IMG/VR virus record: IMGVR_UViG_3300045922_000092
Span: 1 to 25,569 of that record
Reading direction: 5' to 3' (one strand)
DNA: 25,569 nt
DNA from: a virus
Numbering within the stretch: position 1 is the stretch's first letter; each line of letters starts with the position of its first letter. A program made the translations under genes and the position numbers. The notes beneath the pieces are model-generated. The model had not been told where the DNA came from, ran no database searches, and was given only the letters and a program-made list of their open reading frames with translations. Of the stretch, positions 1 through 6,725 are shown piece after piece.

Positions 1-94
1 TGAGGTCGAGCCAACCGTCAACCAAGACGCACCCGCCTTCAATGCGCATCGGAGCGCGGTCGCCATAGGCGGCGATAAATTCCTCGTTTGTCAT
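1..94 (-). CDS. Hypothetical protein, N-terminal 31 residues only (cut by window edge)
   Basis: An ATG at 94 opens a leftward frame that stays open to base 1. The visible part starts MTNEEFIAAYGDRAPMRIEG. The start shares one base with the TGA of the upstream small membrane gene (TGATG junction), the same arrangement used elsewhere in this leftward operon, so it is probably the next gene. Too little is visible to assign a family. It has the same leftward early-operon orientation as recT. I infer an early phage protein of unknown role. Confidence 0.6.
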   Translation of the reverse strand, partial: MTNEEFIAAYGDRAPMRIEGGCVLVDGWLDL

Positions 95-342
95 CAGTTG
101 CGCCCCTCTGCATCCGCCAGAAATTCCGGCTTTGGCTGGGCAACGCGCCGCGCCATATCGGCCTCAAGCGCGGCGATGTGCGCGGCTACGTAACGGCTCC
201 GTTCCGCCCTGCGCGCGGCTGCGGCGCGGGCTGAAAGAGCCTTGCCAGCGTCCGATGCGCTCGGCTTCTGGCGTCGATCAAGGGCCAGCCATACCGCGAC
301 GACTGTTGACGCGGTGGCTATGAAGGCAAGAGCCTCAATCAT
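94..342 (-). CDS. Small membrane protein with one N-terminal TM segment (82 aa)
   Basis: Residues 2-21 (MIEALAFIATASTVVAVWLA) form one hydrophobic segment. A basic, alanine- and arginine-rich cytosolic-type helix follows (residues about 30-65, with many A/R/E). This looks like a single-pass inner-membrane protein with a helical tail. The ATG at 342 overlaps the last codons of recT by 8 bp, so translation is probably coupled. Upstream in-frame ATGs at 360 and 354 lie inside recT and are less likely starts. No family is recognised. Location downstream of the recombination genes suggests an accessory early protein, but function is unknown. Confidence 0.6.
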   Translation of the reverse strand: MIEALAFIATASTVVAVWLALDRRQKPSASDAGKALSARAAAARRAERSRYVAAHIAALEADMARRVAQPKPEFLADAEGRN

Positions 343-1318
343 CGAAGCCTCCATCATCATAAACCTGGGTAGCAAAGCCCGCGCGCATCGCGTCCACCTC
401 TGCCTGCATCTCTGCCCACAGGTCAGGGTAAGCCTTTTCCAGCTTGGCGGTGGCGTCCCGAATGTCCGCAAGCGCATACTCCAAGTCGCTGGCCAGTTCA
501 CACGTCCGCAGCTTTGCCACGGCGCGGTTCACCCATTCTTCGGCCTTGTGACGCCCGCTTGACGCCGCTCCCGGCCCGGCGTCGTGTTGCGGGATCTCGC
601 TGGTAGCAGCCGGGTCAGGTTGGCTGTCGGGAGAACGAGAGGGGGCGGCGTCATCAATGACGACCGCGTCCGGCATGCCGGCCTGCTGCAAAAGAGCTGC
701 GCCGGTGAGCTTCGTCATGGACACAGGATTGACCGGCTGGGCCGTCGCCGGGCCGAAGTCCTGATAGTCCTTGGCTTCTTCGGCGATCCGCAGGCCTTTG
801 AGCACGTCCGGGAATCCGTCGCGCAACGCAAATGCGCGCGCCCGCATCTGGCGCATCCGGGCCGGGTATTGGGTCCATGGCCCGGCCTTGCCAAGCAGCC
901 CGGCGCGCTTTGCGTCCTCATTGCTGAAACTGCGCACGATGGGCGTTTTGCGACCGACGCGAGTGATGGTGCAGGTGGCGGTCTGGCCGTCGTCCCGCTC
1001 CTCCATGTCCTCGACCAGATTGGAGGCCAGCACCAGCGCCAGCGCGCCGTCTCCCCAAAGAGACGGATTGCCGTTGATGACGGCGATGGATTGCAGCGCG
1101 GCAAACGGCGTCAGGCCGATCTCCATGCCAGCCAACATCCCGACCATGATCTTGTTCGGGTCGGTCCCGTAGGTCTTGGGGGCCATGCCGCTGGCGGCGA
1201 TGACCTCAGACAAGCGCCATGCGCTCTCGACACTGTTCGGCACCATGGCCGCAACCGGGTTCCCGGTCACAAGTGCGGCTTTGGGCTTGGGGTCAATCTT
1301 GGCAACTGTGTTTGTCAT
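335..1318 (-). CDS. recT: RecT-family single-strand annealing protein
   Basis: A 327-aa protein. Phage RecT proteins coat single-stranded DNA left by a partner exonuclease and anneal it to a complementary strand. Family hallmarks seen: residues about 60-100 carry the block with GMEIGLTPFAALQSIAVING followed by PSLWGDGALAL; residues about 140-185 carry an FSNEDAKRAGLLGK-type block, then WTQYPARMRQMRARAFALRD. The last ~110 residues are acidic and variable, plausibly a partner-binding tail. The start chosen is the ATG at 1318, preceded by a strong purine-rich ribosome site (GAGGAGAGAG); a longer open frame to 1459 overlaps the exonuclease gene. The stop of the exonuclease gene lies 13 bp upstream, giving a RecE/RecT-type pair. 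The family call is firm; its biochemical activity is inferred. Confidence 0.88.
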   Translation of the reverse strand: MTNTVAKIDPKPKAALVTGNPVAAMVPNSVESAWRLSEVIAASGMAPKTYGTDPNKIMVGMLAGMEIGLTPFAALQSIAVINGNPSLWGDGALALVLASNLVEDMEERDDGQTATCTITRVGRKTPIVRSFSNEDAKRAGLLGKAGPWTQYPARMRQMRARAFALRDGFPDVLKGLRIAEEAKDYQDFGPATAQPVNPVSMTKLTGAALLQQAGMPDAVVIDDAAPSRSPDSQPDPAATSEIPQHDAGPGAASSGRHKAEEWVNRAVAKLRTCELASDLEYALADIRDATAKLEKAYPDLWAEMQAEVDAMRAGFATQVYDDGGFDD

Positions 1319-1331
1319 CGTCTCTCTCCTC

Positions 1332-2237
1332 TTAGGCGGTTTCAAGTTCGCCGGCGGCGTTGGCTTGGTCAATCTGGCGCTGCTCCCAAGCGGGGAGCGG
1401 CAGCGGGCGCACGTCATCGGCGTAGCCGGGCCAGTGGTTTTCCCTGAGGCAACGGGCAAAGGTGTTGATTGCCGCGCGGTTCAGCATCCGCCCGCGCTCA
1501 ATGTCCTCGGCCTCGATCTGGTAGAGCGCGACACAGAAGGGCTCTTGCTTCTCCACCACGACGAAGAAGAACGCCTCAGGCCGCTCGCCAAACACCGCCT
1601 CGATGCCGTCCATGTAAAGCGCGGCGGACTGGTGATAGCCGTAGGTCGCCATCGCGCGCTGGAATGCGGCGGGGCTGGCATCGGCGGCGGTTTTCAGGTC
1701 CGGGATGAAGCGGCGGGCATGGGGCAGGAAGTCAGGCCGGGCGCGAAGCCAGACGCCGGTTTCAGAGTCCTGCCACGCCAGCGTCTGCTCGGGCAGGCCG
1801 TTGGTGAGCGATGCGGCGGCAAAGCGGTTCGCCCGAATGGCGTCAGCCATCTGTTCGGCCAGCGCCGCATCGTCAGCCGTCAGTAGCGTCTTGCCATCCT
1901 CAAGCGCTGCGTCGGCCTCGGCAATGTCGTCGGCCATGGCCTTCGTCTTGGCCCGGCTGAAACCATCGGGAAGAATGTGGTAACGCTCTGGCCACCGCTC
2001 GGCCAGCAGCAGCATGTCATGCGCTGCCTTGCCGATGCTGAAATGCCTTGCGGCCTTCTCCACTGGCCTGGCCGGATTGAGGGGACTTCTCCACCAATAA
2101 TGCAGCGGCGAGGCGTCACGGATTTTTTTCAGCCCGCTGCTACTGATGGACGGGCCGGGGCAGATTTCCCAGCCATGATAGTCCTCGGCGCTGATGCCGT
2201 CGTAGCAGCCCGGCGCGGTGATGAGCGGCGCGGTCAT
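1332..2237 (-). CDS. RecE-like PD-(D/E)XK exonuclease (DUF3799-like)
   Basis: A 301-aa protein that probably resects double-stranded ends to make single strands for the neighbouring RecT. The N-terminus has the SISSSGLKKI and ASPLHYWW blocks typical of RecE/Cas4-like phage nucleases (residues 30-50). Catalytic-fold signs follow in order: GKAAHDMLL with H74, an E near residue 150 (LPEQTLAW), RARPDF with D169, the core IPDLKT with D180 and K182, and YGYHQSAALY (residues 199-208). This matches the order expected for a PD-(D/E)XK nuclease. The ATG at 2237 has an upstream GAGAGGAG site and overlaps the stop of the 57-aa gene by 4 bp. The pairing with recT supports the role. Confidence 0.85.
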   Translation of the reverse strand: MTAPLITAPGCYDGISAEDYHGWEICPGPSISSSGLKKIRDASPLHYWWRSPLNPARPVEKAARHFSIGKAAHDMLLLAERWPERYHILPDGFSRAKTKAMADDIAEADAALEDGKTLLTADDAALAEQMADAIRANRFAAASLTNGLPEQTLAWQDSETGVWLRARPDFLPHARRFIPDLKTAADASPAAFQRAMATYGYHQSAALYMDGIEAVFGERPEAFFFVVVEKQEPFCVALYQIEAEDIERGRMLNRAAINTFARCLRENHWPGYADDVRPLPLPAWEQRQIDQANAAGELETA

Positions 2238-2407
2238 TTCAAAACTCCTCTCAAGGCCCTCAAAATGCTTGCAAGGCGCGCCTGCCGGGCATGGGCATCC
2301 GGGCGCGGGAAGCCCCACGGATCAGCGTAATTCGTCGCCAGCTTCGGCGCATCTCGGGCCGGGTCTATGTCGACCAGTCGCTCGGTGATGGGCAGAGGGC
2401 GGCGCAT
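2234..2407 (-). CDS. Small hypothetical protein (57 aa)
   Basis: The frame begins at the ATG at 2407 with MRRPLPITERLVDIDPARDA and ends in TGA at 2236-2234. It overlaps the stop of the 88-aa gene by 3 bp upstream and the start of the exonuclease gene by 4 bp downstream. This perfect fit between two coupled genes, plus a Pro/Arg-rich and then basic helical C-terminus (residues 40-57), makes it a credible gene although it is short. It fills the otherwise empty 170 bp between its neighbours and carries the exonuclease ribosome site in its 3' end. No family recognised. Confidence 0.65.
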   Translation of the reverse strand: MRRPLPITERLVDIDPARDAPKLATNYADPWGFPRPDAHARQARLASILRALRGVLK

Positions 2408-2673
2408 CACAGCACCTTGCCAATTCGTTCGGCGCTGATACCGGTCAGCATCAGCACGGCGTCAGACAGCGTGCGCTTGTCGGCCTCGATTGCGTCCTCA
2501 AGCGCGGTCCACAGCCGGTCCTCGTCGGGGCGCATCTCGCGCCCTCTCACGCGGCGGTATAGCTCGTCCAGGCGGAGCGTGTTCAGCTCAATCCGGTCGG
2601 CCAGCGCCGGGCATTGGATGCGGCGCATAGTGCCCGTGAACAGGCTGGATCCGCATAGGGTGTTGGCGTCCAT
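2407..2673 (-). CDS. Hypothetical early protein (88 aa)
   Basis: A soluble, mainly helical, charged protein; residues about 25-75 (LADRIELNTLRLDELYRRVR onward) look like two or three amphipathic helices. No membrane segment or cysteine motif is seen. The ATG at 2673 is preceded by GGGGAGAG within the end of the upstream 38-aa gene, with 1 bp between that gene's stop and this start. Position in the leftward recombination operon suggests an accessory early role. I do not recognise the family. Confidence 0.65.
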   Translation of the reverse strand: MDANTLCGSSLFTGTMRRIQCPALADRIELNTLRLDELYRRVRGREMRPDEDRLWTALEDAIEADKRTLSDAVLMLTGISAERIGKVL

Positions 2674-2674
2674 G

Positions 2675-2791
2675 TCACTCTCCCCAAAGGATGCTGGCCA
2701 GCGGAAACGCCAGCACGATGCCGATGCAGACCAGCGCCATGCCGAGGCTGTCGCGCGGGTCGGCGGTGATGAGGTCCAGAAGGCGGCGCAT
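2675..2791 (-). CDS. Micro membrane protein (38 aa)
   Basis: A 38-residue frame starting MRRLLDLITADPRDS, followed by one strong hydrophobic segment at about residues 16-36 (LGMALVCIGIVLAFPLASIL). The ATG at 2791 shares one base with the TGA of the upstream 52-aa gene (TGATG), so it is probably translated by coupling. The basic N-terminus ahead of the membrane segment predicts an N-in orientation. No family is recognised. It is one of two adjacent micro membrane genes in the leftward operon. Confidence 0.6.
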   Translation of the reverse strand: MRRLLDLITADPRDSLGMALVCIGIVLAFPLASILWGE

Positions 2792-2949
2792 CACAGCAGG
2801 CCCTCCACGATGTGCGGCCAAGCCAGCAGCAGCAGCCCCAGCGTAAAAATGGTGCCGATCAAGCCGGGGCCGACGCCGCGCGCCGCATCCGCAGTCGCCA
2901 TTAGCAGCAAGGCGCACAGGACAATGGCAAGGATGGTGGCGGCGATCAT
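2791..2949 (-). CDS. Micro membrane protein, two TM segments (52 aa)
   Basis: Two hydrophobic stretches, about residues 2-18 (MIAATILAIVLCALLLM) and 29-47 (GLIGTIFTLGLLLLAW), are separated by a short polar ADAARGVG loop. This gives a hairpin membrane protein. The ATG at 2949 overlaps the stop of the 162-aa gene by 4 bp (ATGA), and its own stop overlaps the start of the 38-aa gene. It could be a host-modulating or superinfection-related membrane protein, as small early membrane proteins often are in phages, but nothing in the sequence proves a function. Confidence 0.65.
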   Translation of the reverse strand: MIAATILAIVLCALLLMATADAARGVGPGLIGTIFTLGLLLLAWPHIVEGLL

Positions 2950-3434
2950 GCGGCCACCTGTGCGGCGATCGGCGAGAAGGTGATCTCCTGCGAATAGTCG
3001 GTGGCGAACGGACCTGCGTAGACAATTCGCATGGGGCCGACCTCGGCGGCATAGCCCTCGGCTTCCATGGCTCTGACGAGACCGGCCACGCGGGGCGCAT
3101 AGTGCGCCTGAACCGCGTCGAAGCTCCATACGTTCTCGGCATGGGGCTGGACGGCGAACGTGCGCCCGTCCTCGGCCCATCTCACGGGCAGCCCTGCAAC
3201 CTCGGCGGAGCGAATGGCGGCACAGAACATCGGGCAGCGCGGCCAGAGGCCGGCCTCAACGCGCATGATGTCGATGATGACGGGATTTTCGTGTCGGCTG
3301 TCTGCGGCGAGCAGGTCGCTGACGACGCACGCAGCGCGGCTCAGATAGCCGAACCGCGCCTGCTTGGCCTCCAGCTCATCGCGCAGGCGGGCGCGCTCCT
3401 GTGCCGTCAGCGCGGTGTTTTCGGTGGTGAACAT
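2946..3434 (-). CDS. First gene of leftward early operon, unknown function (162 aa)
   Basis: The protein starts MFTTENTALTAQERARLRDE, with a charged helical N-terminus (residues 8-30), two cysteines near residues 67-71 (WPRCPMFCAA) and a mixed alpha/beta C-terminal half. The ATG at 3434 has a good GGAGGG site just upstream; an ATG at 3455 in the same frame lacks one. It is the first gene after the leftward promoter, where lambda-like phages may carry a repressor or an antiterminator, but I see no helix-turn-helix or arginine-rich motif. No family recognised. Confidence 0.7.
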   Translation of the reverse strand: MFTTENTALTAQERARLRDELEAKQARFGYLSRAACVVSDLLAADSRHENPVIIDIMRVEAGLWPRCPMFCAAIRSAEVAGLPVRWAEDGRTFAVQPHAENVWSFDAVQAHYAPRVAGLVRAMEAEGYAAEVGPMRIVYAGPFATDYSQEITFSPIAAQVAA

Positions 3435-3463
3435 TGAACCCTCCGTCATGGACAACGGATGGA

Positions 3464-3492
3464 TGGTTATCCGATTATCGTATGCAGGTCAA
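3464..3492 (-). promoter_or_regulatory. Putative leftward early promoter
   Basis: On the minus strand TTGACC (3492-3487) resembles a sigma-70 -35 box. Candidate -10 boxes are TAACCA (3469-3464, 17-bp spacer) or GATAAC (3471-3466, 15-bp spacer); both are weak matches. An operator copy sits in the spacer, so a bound repressor would block polymerase. It lies just upstream of the leftward operon, whose first start is at 3434. Confidence 0.45.
3469..3483. promoter_or_regulatory. Operator copy 1 (core CGATTATCG)
   Basis: Contains the odd palindrome CGAT-T-ATCG at 3472-3480 with TAT on its right flank. It is identical in the 9-bp core to the copy at 3554-3568, and lies between the -35 and -10 candidates of the leftward promoter. 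Confidence 0.65.
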
Positions 3493-3493
3493 T

Positions 3494-3508
3494 ATACGAA
3501 AATCGAAC
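3494..3508. promoter_or_regulatory. Operator copy 2 (one core mismatch)
   Basis: ATACGAAAATCGAAC has core CGAAAATCG, one base off the palindrome CGATAATCG. Its centre is about 25 bp from copy 1 and 26 bp from the weak copy 3, close to two and a half helical turns. Confidence 0.55.
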
Positions 3509-3519
3509 AGGGCCGTCCT

Positions 3520-3534
3520 GCTTGGAAATCGAAT
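3520..3534. promoter_or_regulatory. Weak operator copy 3 (one good half-site)
   Basis: The right half AATCGAAT matches the operator half-site, while the left half is degenerate. It is included because its spacing continues that of copies 1 and 2. Confidence 0.3.
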
Positions 3535-3542
3535 AGGCGCGA

Positions 3543-3571
3543 TTGCCAAATATATTCGATTATCGTATTAA
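3543..3571 (+). promoter_or_regulatory. Putative rightward early promoter
   Basis: TTGCCA (3543-3548), a 17-bp spacer and TATTAA (3566-3571) make a good sigma-70 promoter. Transcription would start at about 3577-3580, on or next to the ATG of the Cro-like gene, which has no ribosome site, so the mRNA is predicted to be leaderless or nearly so. Operator copy 4 covers the spacer and half of the -10 box. Confidence 0.6.
3554..3568. promoter_or_regulatory. Operator copy 4 (core CGATTATCG)
   Basis: ATTCGATTATCGTAT is the most symmetric copy; its 9-bp core at 3557-3565 is identical to that of copy 1. It overlaps the rightward promoter, so binding should repress the Cro-like gene and everything downstream. 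Confidence 0.65.
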
Positions 3572-3579
3572 CGTGTCTC

Positions 3580-3807
3580 ATGAGCCACACACCTCCCAAA
3601 ACGGTCTCCGATCTCATTGAAGCATTGGGCGATTGCACGGCGGTAGGAAGGGCCATTCAGGCCCCCACGACCACCGTGCATAGCTGGAAAACCAAAGGCG
3701 TGATCCCGCGCTGGCGCTGGCCGGCGCTTTTCAATCTGGCCCGCGACAAGGGCATAGACGCCTCGGCAATCCTGCCAACGCCGGCGGACCAAGACCAAGC
3801 AGCGTGA
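3580..3807 (+). CDS. Cro-like helix-turn-helix regulator (75 aa)
   Basis: A small DNA-binding protein. Residues about 19-47 (CTAVGRAIQAPTTTVHSWKT and on to PRWRW) form a Cro/YdaS-type helix-turn-helix: TAVGRAIQ is the first helix and TTVHSWKTKG the recognition helix, followed by the IPRWRWPALFNLARDKG helix common in phage Cro-like proteins. It lies next to the divergent operators and is the first rightward gene, as Cro is in lambda, so it is the best candidate to bind the CGATTATCG sites and autoregulate. There is no ribosome site before the ATG at 3580, and the promoter -10 ends 8 bp upstream, predicting leaderless translation. It ends in TGA at 3805-3807. Confidence 0.75.
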   Translation: MSHTPPKTVSDLIEALGDCTAVGRAIQAPTTTVHSWKTKGVIPRWRWPALFNLARDKGIDASAILPTPADQDQAA

Positions 3808-3884
3808 CGGGGCCGACGAAGGACGGGCGCTGCATATGGAGGCTTGATACCGAGCCGGCGGTTTCCGGCAAGCAGGAGGTAAGC

Positions 3885-4256
3885 ATGACTGTTCTGAACG
3901 AGGCGATGAAGGAGTCCGAACCCGTCGACTTCGCGGCGGTGATTGAGAAGATCAAGGCTGACATCATTCCTGGGATGGAGGTGATGGCATCGAGGCGAGG
4001 CAACCTCGCCTCCGACTGGAAGGTGATTGAAGACGATCTGCGCTGCAACAAGGCGGCAGCCAAGGTTTTCCTCAACCAGTGCCTTCGCACGAGCGAGGAA
4101 AAGCGCAGCGATTTCATCCGCACCCTTCTCGGCCTTATTGAGGAGGCGGGCTATATGCCCTCGCCCGATCTGGTTGACCAGGCTCAGGCCAATCTCCGCA
4201 CGGTGCCGCCAGCCGCTCCCGCAAGGCAGGCGGACAGCCGCCCGACACTCCAGTAA
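3885..4256 (+). CDS. Hypothetical early protein (123 aa)
   Basis: Starts MTVLNEAMKESEPVDFAAVI and is mostly helical and charged, with LRCNKAAAKVFLNQCLRT in the middle and a Pro/Ala-rich tail. I chose the ATG at 3885 because a near-perfect AGGAGGT lies 4 bp upstream of it. A GTG at 3804 overlapping the cro-like stop (GTGA) would add 27 residues and is the alternative. Its stop overlaps the resolvase start (TAATG). Its position between the regulator and the DNA-processing genes suggests a role in replication or recombination, but the family is not recognised. Confidence 0.65.
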   Translation: MTVLNEAMKESEPVDFAAVIEKIKADIIPGMEVMASRRGNLASDWKVIEDDLRCNKAAAKVFLNQCLRTSEEKRSDFIRTLLGLIEEAGYMPSPDLVDQAQANLRTVPPAAPARQADSRPTLQ

Positions 4257-4852
4257 TGCGCGGCGTCCGACCAGAGGACTTGCTGCCAAGGGCGGCGTAT
4301 TCGCGTGGGGCGTGGTCGCTCGACCTTGCAACCGCCACCGGATACGCCGTCGCACCGCCTGAGGCGGTGGCGAGCTGGCCGACAGACCGGCCGGGACACA
4401 GCGGCATCATCGAGCCCATGAAGCGCCCTGACGGCATCAGCTTTGGCACGAAGGTGCTCAAGCGTGACGCCAGCCAAGGCCACCGCTTCGCACAATTCGA
4501 GGCGTGGCTGGGTCAATTCGCACCGCCGGGGGTGTGCTTTATTGAGGAGGCCATTCCTGGCCATGCGAGCCGCAACCAGGCGGCGACGCAGATTGCGATG
4601 GGGCTGCGCTCGGGTGTCTATGCGTGGGCTTTCCGTGAGAATGTGCAGGTGGTCGAGGTGCCGGTCGTGACGGCGAAGGCGTGGTTCGGATCAAAGTTGT
4701 CTTCCGACAAGACGCCAATGATCGAAATGGCGCGCAGACTCGGGTGGATGGTCCAGACGGACCATGAGGCAGACGCGCTGGCCATCCTGGACTTCGGCCT
4801 TGCCTATGGCGCCCAAGCGGCGCGCATTTTCGGACGGGGGAGGGCTGCGTGA
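4256..4852 (+). CDS. RuvC-like Holliday junction resolvase
   Basis: A 198-aa protein with the RNase H-like layout of phage RuvC resolvases, which cut four-way DNA junctions. First strand SLDLATATGYAV carries acidic D23. The second acidic site is in VCFIEEAIPGHASRNQAATQ (E97/E98), followed by the QAATQIAMGL helix. The segment VPVVTAKAWFGSK (residues 135-147) resembles the RuvC substrate-contact loop, and the C-terminal helix QTDHEADALAILD supplies D169/D173. This order of D, E and HxxDA is diagnostic. The ATG at 4256 overlaps the upstream stop by one base. It would resolve recombination intermediates and debranch DNA before packaging. Confidence 0.82.
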   Translation: MRGVRPEDLLPRAAYSRGAWSLDLATATGYAVAPPEAVASWPTDRPGHSGIIEPMKRPDGISFGTKVLKRDASQGHRFAQFEAWLGQFAPPGVCFIEEAIPGHASRNQAATQIAMGLRSGVYAWAFRENVQVVEVPVVTAKAWFGSKLSSDKTPMIEMARRLGWMVQTDHEADALAILDFGLAYGAQAARIFGRGRAA

Positions 4853-5013
4853 AGAAGCAGTATCGCATCGAGGCCCTGTATCAGTCGCGCATGGGCACGC
4901 AGGCATGGGTGATGTTCTCGCCCGAGACCTATGACACCAAGGGCGAGGCAAGCCGCGCCATGACCGCCATGCGCAAGACAGCGAAGCATCAACTTCGGGT
5001 GGCTGAGGCGTGA
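4849..5013 (+). CDS. Small hypothetical protein (54 aa)
   Basis: GTG at 4849 overlaps the resolvase stop by 4 bp (GTGA), and the frame ends at TGA 5011-5013, overlapping a GTG start of the helicase gene in the same way. The product starts MKKQYRIEALYQSRMGTQAW and continues with a short beta-hairpin-like start and a basic helix (residues 32-50). A purine-rich GGGGGAGGG precedes the start. The layout and coupling make it a credible gene, and it would otherwise leave a hole in a compact operon. No family recognised. Confidence 0.65.
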   Translation: MKKQYRIEALYQSRMGTQAWVMFSPETYDTKGEASRAMTAMRKTAKHQLRVAEA

Positions 5014-6725
5014 GTTCTGGGGGGGGAGATATGGGCGAGCCTTCCGTATCTCAACCGATACCGGACGACCCCGGCTATTGGGCCATCTATGCCGAGGAGG
5101 CGAATTATATCCCGGACGGCATCGGCGCCGGATTTGTCGACAGCCGGCCTCAGGCATTTGCTCCGGTCGGCCCGGCGCCGGTCGTGGAGTTGCTGCCCCA
5201 GCTCGTGACGGACGGGCTTATCAACCTGGAGGCCGAACAGGAGGTTTTGGGCGCCTTGCTTCAAGACAACAGCCTGTGGCGGCAGCATTGCGCCGGGCTG
5301 ACCTACGACGACTTCTCGGAGCCGCTGCATCAGCGCATCTATGCCGCTCTGGAAAGCAGAATCAGCACCGGGCATCCGGCGACGCCCATCACACTTTGGC
5401 CTATGTTCGCCAAGGACGAGGCCATGCAGGTGATGGGCGGGTTGGGATACCTTGCGCAATGCACCGGCAGTTTCACGGCTGTCATCGGCATCGCCGACAA
5501 TGTGCGGCACCTGAAAGACTTGGCCGACCGCAGAAGGCTCGCAGGCGTGGCACAATCGGTCGCCCAGGCGCTTGCCGAGCCCGATGGCGATATATCAGGG
5601 GCTCTTGCCCAGCTCGATGAGGCGCGCAAGCAGGTGGCCGCTGGCAACGCGCCTATGGCCACAGTCTGCATGGCCTCGCTGCACGAAGTCGAGGTCGCGC
5701 CGCGGCAATGGGTGGTCAAGCAATGGCTGCCCGCAAATGCCGTCACCTATCTCGGCGGGCCGGGCGGCGTAGGCAAGTCGCTGCTCGTGCAGCAATGGCT
5801 CACAGCGATAAGCCTGGGCGAGTCATGGATTGGCATGGAGACGCTGGCGCCGGTCCCCTGCCTCTATGTCACGTGCGAGGATGAGGCCGACGAGGTAGCG
5901 CGGCGCAATGCCGACATTGCCAAAGCTCTTGGCTATTCAATCCGCGCGCTGACCGACATGCATTGCATCAGCCTCGCTGGCGCGGAAGGCAACGAGCTGG
6001 GGACATTCGACGCCGAGCGGCGCTTCCGGCCCTCCGAGCGTTTCCACCGCATCGTTGCTGCCGCCAAGGCCCTCAGGGTGCGCGTGGTGGCGCTGGACAA
6101 CTTGGCGCACATGTTCACCGGAAACGAAAACGTGCGCGGCGAGGTGACGCAGTTTGTCAACCTGCTGTCCCGGCTGGCGCTGGAGATCGGCGGCGCAGTC
6201 ATCCTGCTCGGGCACCCGGCGAAGGTTGAGGGATCGGAGTATTCTGGATCCACGGCATGGGAAAACGCGGTCCGCAACCGGCTGTTCCTGGGGCGCCCGG
6301 AGGCCAAGGGCGAGGGCGATGATGTCAACCCGAACGCGCGCCACCTGAGCCGCAGCAAGTCCAATTATGCAGCGATCGGCGAGGGGGTGGATATGGTCTG
6401 GAGCAAGGGCGCGTTCATCCCAGCCTCTGAAGTTCCAGAGGATGAGGCGCCCATATTCGAGGCCGCAGGGCTGCACAATGAGCTGTTTCTGGAGCGGCTG
6501 GAACAGTGCGCAGCCAAGAAACGGGCCGTCTCGCACAATGTCCGGGCGAGCAATTATGCACCCCGGATATTCGCCAAAATGCCGGGCAAGAAGCGCGCGT
6601 CACAGGCTCAATTCGAGGCCGCTATGGAGCGTCTGCTGGCCATGGGGATGATCGTCCTCGACGCAGAAATGCCCTTCCGGGACAGCTCAAGACGGCCGGT
6701 TATTGGCATTGGGAAAGCACCATGA
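5010..6725 (+). CDS. Replicative helicase: DnaB N-terminal domain joined to RepA/AAA_25-type ATPase
   Basis: A 571-aa protein. Residues about 70-185 match a DnaB N-terminal domain (INLEAEQEVLGALLQDNSLW, then HQRIYAAL and GGLGYLAQ). Residues about 236-430 are a RecA-fold ATPase of the RepA/AAA_25 kind: Walker A GGPGGVGKS at 249-257, the CEDEADEVARRNADI block at 289-303, Walker B VVALDN with D363, and the sensor-like AVILLGHPAK at 395-404. The C-terminal ~100 residues look like a winged-helix-like tail. It probably unwinds DNA at the phage origin. The GTG at 5010 overlaps the upstream stop; an ATG at 5031 behind a G-rich purine run is the alternative and shortens it by 7 residues. It sits directly upstream of the iteron cluster. 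Confidence 0.8.
   Translation: MSSGGGDMGEPSVSQPIPDDPGYWAIYAEEANYIPDGIGAGFVDSRPQAFAPVGPAPVVELLPQLVTDGLINLEAEQEVLGALLQDNSLWRQHCAGLTYDDFSEPLHQRIYAALESRISTGHPATPITLWPMFAKDEAMQVMGGLGYLAQCTGSFTAVIGIADNVRHLKDLADRRRLAGVAQSVAQALAEPDGDISGALAQLDEARKQVAAGNAPMATVCMASLHEVEVAPRQWVVKQWLPANAVTYLGGPGGVGKSLLVQQWLTAISLGESWIGMETLAPVPCLYVTCEDEADEVARRNADIAKALGYSIRALTDMHCISLAGAEGNELGTFDAERRFRPSERFHRIVAAAKALRVRVVALDNLAHMFTGNENVRGEVTQFVNLLSRLALEIGGAVILLGHPAKVEGSEYSGSTAWENAVRNRLFLGRPEAKGEGDDVNPNARHLSRSKSNYAAIGEGVDMVWSKGAFIPASEVPEDEAPIFEAAGLHNELFLERLEQCAAKKRAVSHNVRASNYAPRIFAKMPGKKRASQAQFEAAMERLLAMGMIVLDAEMPFRDSSRRPVIGIGKAP

Noticed and set aside
2946-3434. CI-type repressor as first leftward gene
   Set aside because: Position fits, but the 162-aa product shows no helix-turn-helix or peptidase-like C-terminal domain.
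3804-3884. GTG start at 3804 for the 123-aa gene
   Set aside because: It would give a GTGA overlap, but the near-perfect AGGAGGT before the ATG at 3885 is far stronger evidence.
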